Notes: generated by a model not told the origin, from the sequence alone. Counted from the first letter of the stretch, positions 5,438 to 13,358 are shown. The stretch: 14,189 bases of DNA from VBAS01 sp044867875 (GCA_044867875.1 JBIOVR010000239.1:1-14189), one strand, 5' to 3'. Program-made: numbers and translations.

Positions 5438-7927
5438 TTATTTCTTCTTTTCCACTTCATTTACAAAACTCCGGATATTCAGATCCTGCGATGGGTTAGG
5501 GATTTTTATTCCTTCTTTCTTAAATGCTTCGTCTATCGTCTCGATCATATCACTTTTTGTTTGGATCCAGGTAGAATAATGTTCGATCCAAAATAATATC
5601 CTGAGCTCGATAGCACCGCTGTTGAGCTCCTTTATTAATACCGATGGTTTGGGGAAAGTTGTGATCCTTTTATCGTCGCCCAGTAGATCCAGCAGTAGCT
5701 TTTTAGTTTTTTCCAGGTCGGTGCCATAAGCAACCCCCGTCACTATCTCCACACGACGACTGCTATTTCCCATTGTCCAGTTTATCATTTGCTCATTTAA
5801 AAGATTCCCATTGGGGATGATAACATCGGCTCCTTCCCAGGTAGTTATTATACTACTTCTGAAACCTATTGACTTCATAGTTCCTGATTGTCCTCCGAAC
5901 TCAACTACATCACCAACATTAATTGGTTTTTCAAAAGCAAGGATCAATCCGCTTACCAGGTTATTGATCAGTGATTGCAAACCAAAACCGATACCCACAC
6001 TTAATGCACCTAAAATTATTGCCAGCCTGTCCATAGGAATACCGGCAGCGGCAAATGCCAATAACACTCCAATAGTTATTATTGAAATTCTTATCAGCAA
6101 CAACCAACTGCCAAGGCCACTCTTTTTTCCCCGACTGGTTACAACACCCTTTTCACTCGAAGCAAAAAATGTAACGATGCTGGAAATTATTCCGGACAAG
6201 AAAAGGATCAGGAAAAAAATAAAAACACTTTGGATTGTAAAAGTGGATTCGCCGATCGATCTTTCTTTCACCATGAAATCGGTGAACTGATCGCTGATCT
6301 TTCTAAAAAAATAAAAACTTCTGCCAAATAAAATAAACCAACCGATCACAAGCAGGTAATAAAAAAAAGGCGGTACTTTTTGGCCTACTTTTTCAAAATT
6401 GATAAACAACGTTTTTTTATCCGGTGTTTTGTATACCTGTGCAGCGATGGTTAGCATCTCGTTGACCATTCGAATTACCCAGAAAAATAGAATGGCGTTG
6501 ACCAAGCCGAAAATACCACTGGTTAAAAAAGATTTCGCAAAATTATACCTCCCATATATGTTGGCTATTGCGGATATAAGTTCCATCAAAATGAAGAACC
6601 CCATAAATATCCGGATGCCTTTTTCTTTTAATTCTTTCCCGCGGCCACCAATTAAAAAAATAAGACCATAGGTGGCGCCGGTCAATGACAATAATAGCAT
6701 TCCATATCTTTCGATGCGGGAAGACTGAAGTATTAAGTTGTCGATAACTGCAAGGAAAAATAATATCAACATTACAAACCATGCAGACAACCAGTATTTA
6801 ATAATAAAATTCCTGAAAAGCAAGGTAAGGATGACAGCTGAAATGCTCCATAATACAACACTGAATACGAATGGGGGTTGCGGGAATATAAATTGGAAAA
6901 CACATAAGACAATAATTACAGATGATAAAAGAGGATAACCTAAAACAACATATTCCGGCTGCCCGGCAGGTAATGTTTTATCTGCATATAATTTTTTCTT
7001 CAGGTTTCTTAAAAAGATCGTTAGTCCTGCGATCATTAAGAACAACAATACAACCTTACCGGAATTATTTTTTGAATAAAAAGAAAGAACTAACCTTGCT
7101 TTTTCCTTTGACAGGAAAAAAATTTCTTTCATAGGTCTTTTGAATGCAACCGGCTCCCAGAGATTGACCGTTTCTTTGTCCGACAAAGAAGCGCCAAGCT
7201 GTTCCCTGTATTTTTCAATTTGCTCAATACCATCTTCCAGCTTAACGGTTACAAAATTTACCCTGGTCTGTAATAACTGTACCTTTTGGATCGCCTTTTT
7301 AAGAAGGGTATCAGCGGGTCTCATTTCTTTTGTGACCACTGATATTTTGCTGATCAGGTTTAAGAGGCTGATAGAATCTGAAGGCAATTCAATGAGAATA
7401 CTGTCGCTTGCCAATGAGTCAATATCGTTCTGAAAACCCACCAGGTTTTTAAGATAGGATTCCAGTGAATGTTTTGAAATTTCTGCCCTGTTAAGCAACT
7501 CCTTTAAAAGTGATGAAGTAGTAGCGAGGTTTCTTTCCGTTTGCGTGGTGCCTTTATTTGTAAAAACACCGTCGCCGCCCACATCATATAAGCGTAGTAT
7601 ATAATCCAGTTGAGAGGCGATGCCTGCTGTATCAATTCCTGATTCTAAGTAATCATTTGCTTTTTGGGAAACCTCCAGGATATCATCAAGGACCTGATTT
7701 TGTCTTGCAGCGATCTTATCCCGATTGAGCTGTTCAATGTTTTTTTTGATCTCATCTGCTACCCGTTGTCTTAGCGGGATCAAAACTTCTTTGGTTACTG
7801 TATCAGTTATGATCGTGTCATGAGCAGGAGGTAAAGATTTGACAAGAGTGTCCTGCTGTGCCGATGCAATAATGCAAAAGAAAGATGCAGTAAAAAGTAA
7901 GTAGGTGTGTAGTAACTTTCTTGTCAT
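5438..7927 (-). CDS. Large MscS-family mechanosensitive ion channel
   Basis: An 829-residue membrane protein. Residues 1-23 are a signal peptide (LLFTASFFCIIASAQQ). Residues about 45-285 are a periplasmic, mostly helical domain with coiled-coil-like stretches (VADEIKKNIEQLNRDKIAAR). Hydrophobic segments follow near 292-307, 327-348, 352-371, 381-398, 408-426, 438-455, 467-487, 518-537, 566-588 and 606-628. The pore-lining MscS TM3 is 632-664 with the Gly/Ala pattern ILGALSVGIGFGLQSLINNL and a kink region LILAFEKPI. The beta domain follows: VGDVVEFGGQSGTMKSIGFR, TTWEGADVIIPNG (694-707), and the C-terminal alpha/beta part runs to ~821 with PNPSQDLNIRS. Size lies between MscS (about 290) and MscK (about 1,100). 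It should release solutes on hypo-osmotic shock. Upstream SYLF gene is 50 bases away, downstream DUF3575 gene 73 bases; co-transcription is likely but unproven. Confidence 0.95.
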   Translation of the reverse strand: MTRKLLHTYLLFTASFFCIIASAQQDTLVKSLPPAHDTIITDTVTKEVLIPLRQRVADEIKKNIEQLNRDKIAARQNQVLDDILEVSQKANDYLESGIDTAGIASQLDYILRLYDVGGDGVFTNKGTTQTERNLATTSSLLKELLNRAEISKHSLESYLKNLVGFQNDIDSLASDSILIELPSDSISLLNLISKISVVTKEMRPADTLLKKAIQKVQLLQTRVNFVTVKLEDGIEQIEKYREQLGASLSDKETVNLWEPVAFKRPMKEIFFLSKEKARLVLSFYSKNNSGKVVLLFLMIAGLTIFLRNLKKKLYADKTLPAGQPEYVVLGYPLLSSVIIVLCVFQFIFPQPPFVFSVVLWSISAVILTLLFRNFIIKYWLSAWFVMLILFFLAVIDNLILQSSRIERYGMLLLSLTGATYGLIFLIGGRGKELKEKGIRIFMGFFILMELISAIANIYGRYNFAKSFLTSGIFGLVNAILFFWVIRMVNEMLTIAAQVYKTPDKKTLFINFEKVGQKVPPFFYYLLVIGWFILFGRSFYFFRKISDQFTDFMVKERSIGESTFTIQSVFIFFLILFLSGIISSIVTFFASSEKGVVTSRGKKSGLGSWLLLIRISIITIGVLLAFAAAGIPMDRLAIILGALSVGIGFGLQSLINNLVSGLILAFEKPINVGDVVEFGGQSGTMKSIGFRSSIITTWEGADVIIPNGNLLNEQMINWTMGNSSRRVEIVTGVAYGTDLEKTKKLLLDLLGDDKRITTFPKPSVLIKELNSGAIELRILFWIEHYSTWIQTKSDMIETIDEAFKKEGIKIPNPSQDLNIRSFVNEVEKKK

Positions 7928-7977
7928 TACAAGTTTATTGATTCATGATCGAAAAGAGTAACGATGCTTTCAGGGTT

Positions 7978-8526
7978 CTAAAATTTACTAAACTTGAATT
8001 TCTGACCACCAACTGAAGCTTCGTACATAAGTCCTCCTTTTTGCTGTGTGTATATCATGACACCTTCATGATATTTTGCATTTGCAGAAGCACCTGCTGT
8101 TGCAGCAACAGCGGATGCCTGTGCAGAAAATTCAACTTTATTTTTTTTGAAACGGTCAATCGACTCCTGGTTCTCAAAAAATATCAACTCCCTGTAAGCC
8201 TGGCCTCCCAATTGAAAGCCTACACTTACCTGCGACATCTTTGCTTTGCCGATCATTACACCTCTTTCATAAACAATACCATTTCCGGATGCACCGCCTA
8301 TGCCGACTGCACCTTTACCAACATTGGGAAAAATAACGTAACCAGTAGCGCTTTGAAATACACTGCTCAATAAAGCATCTGTTTTAATGAATTCTGCTTT
8401 CGCAGAATCGCAATCCTGGATCAATTCTTTGTCTTTACCAGATTGGGCCTTGGTCGAGTTTGCAAATAATAATACTAAAGAAAATAACAATGATCGGATG
8501 ATAAGTGTGATAGTATTCTTTTTCAT
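7978..8526 (-). CDS. SYLF-domain (Ysc84-type) lipid-binding exported protein
   Basis: A 182-residue protein. Residues 1-27 form a signal peptide (TLIIRSLLFSLVLLFANS core, junction TKA-QS). The mature protein is a SYLF/Ysc84 domain of normal size: GYVIFPNVGKGAVGIGGASG (62-81), NGIVYERG (82-89), KAKMSQVSVGFQLGGQAYRE (94-113) and LIFFENQESIDRFKKN (114-129), followed by EFSAQASAVAATAGASA and GVMIYTQQKGGLMYEASVGG (155-174). In eukaryotes the domain binds phosphoinositides and actin; bacterial homologues with a signal peptide are presumed to sit at the periplasm/outer membrane and bind lipid. That family fact gives the role; the present substrate is unknown. The ATG at 8526 lacks a Shine-Dalgarno. 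It precedes the MscS gene by 50 bases on the same strand and is probably the first gene of that unit, since the T9SS gene upstream ends 87 bases away. Confidence 0.93.
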   Translation of the reverse strand: MKKNTITLIIRSLLFSLVLLFANSTKAQSGKDKELIQDCDSAKAEFIKTDALLSSVFQSATGYVIFPNVGKGAVGIGGASGNGIVYERGVMIGKAKMSQVSVGFQLGGQAYRELIFFENQESIDRFKKNKVEFSAQASAVAATAGASANAKYHEGVMIYTQQKGGLMYEASVGGQKFKFSKF

Positions 8527-8613
8527 TCTTGTGGGATTTTAATTTACAAATCAGTATGAATTTAATATGAACATTTCCGTTGCTTAATTTTTTTAATTCG
8601 GCTCGCTAACCGT

Positions 8614-10518
8614 TTACTGTTTCACCAGTTTTTCGTTGAAAATAATATTTCCGTTCTCATCTTTTACTGAAAGCATGTACACACCTTTACTAATAGTTGA
8701 TGGCAGTTCTATTGTATGAGATATGGTTCCACCGTTGTGTTTTACCTGTTGCTTGTATATCTCCTGTCCGTTGGCGCCAAATATGTTTATCTTATAATTG
8801 CCGCGGCCAAGATCACTTCCCTGGAGTAAAACAATTCCATTCTTTACAGGATTTGGATAAAGGCTCAATCCTTTCATGGTTTTATTCCTGTTCACTCTAA
8901 CTATAATGCTGTAAGCTGATTTGCCATCAAGGTCATTATTTTTTATTCGATAATAACTTGTACCAGCAAGCGGGTTGGCATCAAAAAAACCATAGTCGCC
9001 ATCGCTAGTATTATTATACAAAGCAGGTAATGATCCAACAGACGTAAATGTTCTTGCATCAGCTGATCTTTCAACCTCATAGTTCTTTACTTTATTTTCT
9101 GAATAAACTTTCCAATCCAGTTGTATGCCGTTTTGTTTTTCATAAGCTTTTATTGATCCGAACTTAACGGGCAATGCTGCGCCGATATCTGCTACGCCAA
9201 ATACTCCAAATGCACTAAAGTCTGCTGTTACAGTATTAGTACCATTATCTCCACTAGTTTGAATAGGGGGGAATGACCAGGAGGTACCATCATGACGACT
9301 AATGCCAATCGATCCATTAGCTAAACCCGAAAATGTGGCCCCTTCAAGTGCATCTGCCCACTGAAGTGTAATCGTTGAATTACCGGAACCAGCACTTCTG
9401 TTAATAAACCACATGGCATCTACCATTCTTAGTAGAATTCCAGAAGGAAATGGCGGACCACCTACCGTAGCGTTAAAAGCTGCCGGAGAATAAACACTCA
9501 TTGTAAAATTGCTTATGCCTGCGGCAGTGTTTACAATTACCGGCATATAATCAGTGGGTGTACCCACGGGGAAAGTATAATTAGTTGCTGCAGCAAGTCC
9601 ATTGCGGCGGAGACCAAACCCGGCGAAAGTCGTGGTTGTAAAAACATATGAAGTACCGTTTCCACCAATTAGCTGGGAGGCGGGTACTGCATTGGTAAGT
9701 GTCAAAAAGTTGGGTCCGATATCTATTTTACCCGCTGTAAGTGTAAGAGTACCGCTGACTGTTGTAATTCCGTTCAAATCTAAAATAGATCCAGCACTAA
9801 TCATTGCCAGGTTACCCAGCGTCATAGGATCTGCATTTATCGTGCTGATACCAGCAGCACCAATAACTGATATTTGTCCGCCAGTAATGTCACCGTCAAC
9901 ATTCAATGTGCCTCCGCCGCTAAAAGCAATTTGAGTTCTTAGGGGCTGTGCGGCACTCATAGTTACATTTCCTGTTACATTGACTGTGCCGCCATTATTA
10001 AATCCTAAACCAGATCCCCAGGTATCACTTAGGCTCTCAACTAAAGTTAAGGATCCACAATTCAATATTGCACTGGCTCCATTTATTGCAATTCCGTTAG
10101 CGGAAGGTGAAGGTGCGACACCGGTAGGCGGATCAACCTGTACCAGTCCTGACACATTCAGGGTAACGCCATCGGAAATGGTCAATCCAGAGATAGGAGC
10201 GGGACCTCCCTGAATGACGAGTGACCCAATAGGATTTCCCGGGCTTACATTTAGAGTTATCAGTTGACCATTTTGAATTGTTACGGCAAGTGTTCCCGAA
10301 TTCTGACCGGGATAACTAGTTGCTGCTACCCATCCGACTCCATCCCCCATTTGCCATGTAGCAGCGACCTCCCAGTTTGCGGGTAATAAACTATTTGAAC
10401 GGAAATCACCAACTGCTTGTGCGGATAAATAATTTCCGACGAAGATCAAGCATGCGCTAATTAATAAAATTCTTAAGTGAAAATATTTTAGCTGGTTGAA
10501 TAGAATTCTGTTTCTCAT
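8614..10518 (-). CDS. T9SS type A sorting-domain surface/secreted protein
   Basis: A 634-residue protein. Residues 1-34 form a long signal peptide (ILLISACLIFVGNYLS, junction SAQ-AV). Residues ~35-290 are Gly/Thr/Ile/Asn-rich short strands with a right-handed beta-helix look (GTVNVTGNVTMS, GTLNVDGDITGGQISVIG, GTLTLTAGKIDIGPNFL), a common Bacteroidota passenger. Residues ~290-445 form a further beta region (TNYTFPVGTPTDYMP). At ~449-541 is the Fn3-like module usually preceding the sorting domain: ALPVKFGSI, DWKVYSENKVKNYEVERS, AGTSYYRIKNNDLDG. Residues 550-634 are the Por-secretion tail, type A: LSLYPNPV (551-558), then GVYMLSVKDENGNII and EKLVKQ at the end. It would be exported by Sec, then carried across the outer membrane by T9SS and either anchored or released. 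The function of the passenger is unknown. Confidence 0.93.
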   Translation of the reverse strand: MRNRILFNQLKYFHLRILLISACLIFVGNYLSAQAVGDFRSNSLLPANWEVAATWQMGDGVGWVAATSYPGQNSGTLAVTIQNGQLITLNVSPGNPIGSLVIQGGPAPISGLTISDGVTLNVSGLVQVDPPTGVAPSPSANGIAINGASAILNCGSLTLVESLSDTWGSGLGFNNGGTVNVTGNVTMSAAQPLRTQIAFSGGGTLNVDGDITGGQISVIGAAGISTINADPMTLGNLAMISAGSILDLNGITTVSGTLTLTAGKIDIGPNFLTLTNAVPASQLIGGNGTSYVFTTTTFAGFGLRRNGLAAATNYTFPVGTPTDYMPVIVNTAAGISNFTMSVYSPAAFNATVGGPPFPSGILLRMVDAMWFINRSAGSGNSTITLQWADALEGATFSGLANGSIGISRHDGTSWSFPPIQTSGDNGTNTVTADFSAFGVFGVADIGAALPVKFGSIKAYEKQNGIQLDWKVYSENKVKNYEVERSADARTFTSVGSLPALYNNTSDGDYGFFDANPLAGTSYYRIKNNDLDGKSAYSIIVRVNRNKTMKGLSLYPNPVKNGIVLLQGSDLGRGNYKINIFGANGQEIYKQQVKHNGGTISHTIELPSTISKGVYMLSVKDENGNIIFNEKLVKQ

Positions 10519-10549
10519 AAACTAAGGTTTTAAAATTTACAACAATTAA

Positions 10550-10574
10550 TTGATGCAACTGTTGAGTTGCTCAA
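10550..10574. repeat. Imperfect inverted repeat upstream of the T9SS gene
   Basis: TTGA-T-GCAACT, loop GTTG, AGTTGC-TCAA: ten complementary pairs with one bulged T at 10554. It ends 32 bases before the start of the minus-strand gene at 10518, a position suited to an operator or a 5' UTR hairpin. Confidence 0.7.
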
Positions 10575-10779
10575 AGCGTAGGGTATGTCAAGGCAGGTAA
10601 ATGATACACCGATACAATCATTATTGGCACAGTGTATGTGTCTGGGTTTGCAGTATTATGAAGTTACATGTTTTAATGATGCAGAATTCGCATGGTGAAA
10701 AAATTACTGAATTATTGGATTGGGAAATATTTGTATTGTATCTATTTGATATTGGAATAAACAAAGCTGCTATCTCTAT

Positions 10780-10791
10780 CAACTTGAGTTG
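10780..10791. repeat. Short palindrome CAACTTGAGTTG related to the element at 10550
   Basis: CAACT and AGTTG arms with a 2-base centre, followed by T8 (10792-10799). The sequence equals the core of the inverted repeat at 10556-10569 with two bases removed. The stem is too short and the loop too tight for a convincing terminator, so a protein-binding site is a better guess. Confidence 0.4.
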
Positions 10792-10826
10792 TTTTTTTTG
10801 TTACTTTTAAATTCTTACCAATTTTA

Positions 10827-10869
10827 TTAACCATAGAAACTTAACCATAAAAAACTTAACCATGAAAAC
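10827..10869 (+). repeat. Three tandem 14-15-base leader repeats ending in the start codon
   Basis: TTAACCATAGAAAC, TTAACCATAAAAAAC and TTAACCATGAAAAC follow one another directly. Only the third has ATG, and it is the start codon of the gene at 10862. A similar TTAACCATTAAACC lies in the leader region at about 491-504. Confidence 0.85.
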
Positions 10870-12118
10870 ACTACTGCTTCTCTTAGTTTTTTTTCCACTT
10901 TTAATTCAAGCCCAAAATGTAAAAGCCAAACTTGGCACAGGCGGTAGCTTTATAATATTAAACAGTGGCACACCAGGGCAAGACGAATTTGTTAAGCTAC
11001 TAATTAAAGAAACCGGAGAAGTAAACTGGTACTTAGACGGACAAGACCTTTTTATTCGGGATGGTTTTTTTGACGCTTTCGGGAACGGAGTATTTCATAA
11101 ATATGACTTCATGCATATTGATGGTTTAAACGGCCGTATTGGGTTTAATATTTTAGGTGGTTATTCAGATGGAAGCCCAGGTGGTGAAAACAATTTGCCG
11201 TTAACCAGTTCTGTAACCCTTATGGGTAGTATTGCAACTAAAGTAAGGTTACTGGATGCAAGTACTAATTATGCGATTCAGCAGGATGATCACATCCTGA
11301 TCATTGACAAGAATACTAATACTAACTCTGATATGATATTGTCTCCCGTGGCTAACTCTCTGGGCAGAGAGTATATATTTAAAAGAAACGGTAGTGGTGA
11401 TGGTAGTATTACTTTGAGGCCTGCTCCGGGAGAAAAATTAAACGGAATCGTAGATAATACACTTGTTTTAGGTAAAGATAATTCAGCTCTTGAAGTAGTT
11501 TGTGGGCCTGATAGTTGGTGGGCGATTTCTGAAGCCCAGCCTACAGCACTAACGCAAGTTACCACAGCTTACACACCTAATAAGAATGATAAAACCATAT
11601 GGGCAGATGCTTCATCTGCCAGTTTTACGGTAACCTTGCCTGCTGCGGCAACTGTGGAAGCAGGAAGAACCTATACCATAAAACGAACAAATGCCGGTGC
11701 CAACACTGTTATAGTAGACGGTAACGGAAGTGAAACGATTGATGGAATAACTTCTCTTCGTTTAAATCAGCGATTTGATTATTTGCAACTACAAAGTGAT
11801 GGAACGAATTGGATGATTATATCTGAGCGTATTTCACCTTCCTTAGTGGTTAACCCTACTTTGCCGTATGCGGCCACAGCTTATGACGGTACAATTTCAT
11901 CTAATGGTAATGGAACAATAAATTTGCCAAGTGCTGCCGCTGTTTTAGGCGGAAAAATATTTACAATAAAAAACTCCGCCACAGCCGGAAACCCTACGCT
12001 AACCGTTGACCCAAGCGGTTCAGAAACTATAGATGGTTTAGCAACATGGCCACTATTAAAGGGACAATTTGTAACTATTCAATCGGATGGAACGAACTGG
12101 ATTATTATTGGTCAATAA
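10862..12118 (+). CDS. Exported protein with three tail-fibre-like beta repeats
   Basis: A 418-residue protein. Residues 1-18 are a signal peptide (KTLLLLLVFFPLLIQAQ). Residues 19-135 form an N-terminal domain starting KLGTGGSFIILNSGTPGQDE that resembles the head segment of phage-tail or surface-fibre proteins in Bacteroidota. Three repeats follow, each about 80-90 residues: ~137-223, ~237-321 and ~341-417. Repeats 2 and 3 share the clearest pattern: SFTVTLPAAATVEAGRTYTI / TINLPSAAAVLGGKIFTIK; NTVIVDGNGSETIDG / PTLTVDPSGSETIDG; LQLQSDGTNWMII / VTIQSDGTNWIII. Repeat 1 is diverged (DSWWAIS). This module is familiar from tail fibre and adhesin-like proteins. It has no T9SS sorting tail, so whether it stays in the periplasm or is exported further is open. 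Its stop is 9 bases before the next gene, making a two-gene unit. The start is supported by the leader repeat. Confidence 0.85.
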   Translation: MKTLLLLLVFFPLLIQAQNVKAKLGTGGSFIILNSGTPGQDEFVKLLIKETGEVNWYLDGQDLFIRDGFFDAFGNGVFHKYDFMHIDGLNGRIGFNILGGYSDGSPGGENNLPLTSSVTLMGSIATKVRLLDASTNYAIQQDDHILIIDKNTNTNSDMILSPVANSLGREYIFKRNGSGDGSITLRPAPGEKLNGIVDNTLVLGKDNSALEVVCGPDSWWAISEAQPTALTQVTTAYTPNKNDKTIWADASSASFTVTLPAAATVEAGRTYTIKRTNAGANTVIVDGNGSETIDGITSLRLNQRFDYLQLQSDGTNWMIISERISPSLVVNPTLPYAATAYDGTISSNGNGTINLPSAAAVLGGKIFTIKNSATAGNPTLTVDPSGSETIDGLATWPLLKGQFVTIQSDGTNWIIIGQ

Positions 12119-12127
12119 TTCTAAAAA

Positions 12128-13102
12128 ATGAAAAAGATCTTGTTTGTTTTTTTTGGTGCTTTGTTTTTATGCAACGCACATGCACAACTAACCGTTGACC
12201 CCGGCGCCAGTTTAACTATTCAAAACGGAACCCAGGTTCATACGGATGGTTTAACGCTTATTCCATCGGCTGATTTTATACTGAGCAATGTTATACTGAG
12301 CAGATCGGCTACAATTGTTCACACCCAGGTTAATCCCTATATCTCCCGGGTATACCAGTTCAGCAATACCAGCAATGCTTTTTCAGGATCGATACAAATA
12401 AACTATATCGATGCGGAACTGAACGGTCTTGCCGAGGCAAACCTTACCCTCAATATTCACAACGGTTCCTACTGGGCTGCATATCCTGCCAGCACCCGTG
12501 ATGACATCAATAATTATGTTCTCACCAACGGCCTTAGCGGTATTACTTTAAATGAACTAACACTTGCCAGCCAGTTTGCCCCGCTTCCGCTTACCTGGTT
12601 GTCGTTTACGGCTAAAGCACAAAACAACAGCCAGTCGCTGCTGCAATGGGCCACAGCACAGGAGCAGAACACAAAAGATTTTTATGTACAGCACAGTGCA
12701 GACGGGATAAACTGGGTTATCATCGGCAGCCTTGCGGCAGCTGGTAATACCAACTCTACCAGCTATTATAATTATGTACACACCAATCCGGTAAAAGGTC
12801 TTAATTATTACCGTATCAAACAAACAGATGTGGACAGCCGTTACAGCTACAGCCCCGTAAGAATGCTATCATTCACAAAGACCCTACAGCCACTTACAAT
12901 ATTGGGAAACCCTGTTAACAATGATGTATTGACCTTGCAGGTAAACACGGCAACCAGCCTGGCTTTTTACACAGCCGATGGCAAATTGCTCTGGCGGGAA
13001 CAAGTAAATGAGGGTATTAAAACCATTGATGTAAGCAGGTATGCCAAAGGAATCTATTTGTTAAAAACGATTTCCACGACACAAAAAGTAGTGATACAAT
13101 AA
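12128..13102 (+). CDS. T9SS type A sorting-domain exported protein
   Basis: A 324-residue protein. Residues 1-20 are a signal peptide (KKILFVFFGALFLCNAHAQ). Residues 21-150 begin with LTVDPGASLTIQNGTQVHTD, a beta-strand passenger of unknown role. Residues ~152-248 are the Fn3-like module found before many sorting domains: PLPLTWLSFTAKAQ, LLQWATAQEQNTKDFYVQHS, ADGINWVIIGSLAAAG, GLNYYRIKQTDVDSRYSYSP. The last ~70 residues are a T9SS type A tail, LTILGNPVNNDVLTLQV ... DGKLLWREQV ... GIYLLKTISTTQKVVIQ; the usual YPNP is changed to LGNP. The start is ATG 12128, 9 bases after the preceding stop, so co-translation with the fibre-like gene is expected. It should be secreted to or beyond the outer membrane; the partner relation with the upstream gene is inference. 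Confidence 0.9.
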   Translation: MKKILFVFFGALFLCNAHAQLTVDPGASLTIQNGTQVHTDGLTLIPSADFILSNVILSRSATIVHTQVNPYISRVYQFSNTSNAFSGSIQINYIDAELNGLAEANLTLNIHNGSYWAAYPASTRDDINNYVLTNGLSGITLNELTLASQFAPLPLTWLSFTAKAQNNSQSLLQWATAQEQNTKDFYVQHSADGINWVIIGSLAAAGNTNSTSYYNYVHTNPVKGLNYYRIKQTDVDSRYSYSPVRMLSFTKTLQPLTILGNPVNNDVLTLQVNTATSLAFYTADGKLLWREQVNEGIKTIDVSRYAKGIYLLKTISTTQKVVIQ

Positions 13103-13136
13103 AACAATCTTACCTTTTTTTAATTCTTAAAAAATT

Positions 13137-13358
13137 CTAACTTAGTAGTACCGCACCATTGCTCCATCTTTTAGACGTCACTATTTTATTCTGGTTAGTA
13201 AGCACTTTGTACTTTTTTGAAGTGTAATTCACCGTGCCTATAGATAATTCTGCTCGCCGGGTTTTTCCATAATTCATTGCTATTATATCGCACCGGGATG
13301 AAGCAGAGCCAAACGAGGTCTCGTCAAAGTAGCATAAGTTTTCAGAAAATTTTGTCAT
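13137..13358 (-). CDS. Possible small hypothetical protein
   Basis: An open frame of 73 codons from ATG 13358 to TAG, on the minus strand, convergent with the T9SS gene and divergent from the beta-barrel gene. The protein is hydrophilic with a mixed, protein-like composition (e.g. GKTRRAELSIGTVNYTSKKY, then NQNKIVTSKRW), no signal peptide and no membrane segment. I recognise no family. Codon use looks ordinary for the window, but the length is within what chance gives in AT-rich DNA, and there is no Shine-Dalgarno to support it. It could be a remnant of a longer gene. Confidence 0.3.
   Translation of the reverse strand: MTKFSENLCYFDETSFGSASSRCDIIAMNYGKTRRAELSIGTVNYTSKKYKVLTNQNKIVTSKRWSNGAVLLS

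Larger units (their letters stand above)
10519..10861. promoter_or_regulatory. Divergent intergenic/promoter region, 343 bases
   Basis: Separates the minus-strand T9SS gene from the plus-strand tail-fibre-like gene. It holds an inverted repeat (10550-10574), a related palindrome (10780-10791) followed by T8, and a triple tandem repeat leading into the start codon at 10862. A Bacteroidota-like -7/-33 arrangement for the plus-strand gene may be TTG near 10720 with TCTATTTG at 10741-10748, but the fit is imperfect. A 69-residue plus-strand frame at 10601-10810 shows no protein-like features and I do not call it. Confidence 0.6.

Noticed and set aside
5811..6290. 159-codon plus-strand frame opposite the MscS gene
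   Set aside because: Lies wholly antisense to the conserved pore and beta domains; its sequence is the low-complexity mirror of the channel and has no family features.
8584..8613. Possible terminator after the 634-residue T9SS gene
   Set aside because: GGTTAGCGAGCC gives only a four-pair stem and is followed by A-rich, not T-rich, sequence on the transcribed strand.
9602..10213. Plus-strand frames of 110 and 77 codons opposite the T9SS gene
   Set aside because: Pro/Val/Ser-rich mirrors of the Gly/Thr-rich beta passenger; the minus-strand protein has a signal peptide, Fn3 module and sorting domain and is clearly the real gene.
10601..10810. 69-codon plus-strand frame in the divergent region
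   Set aside because: Unbalanced composition (His, Trp, Cys and Phe clusters), no leader signal, and it overlaps the likely promoter and palindrome; nothing supports translation.
12557..12823. 88-codon minus-strand frame opposite the T9SS gene at 12128
   Set aside because: Mirror of the conserved Fn3-like module; no independent protein features.
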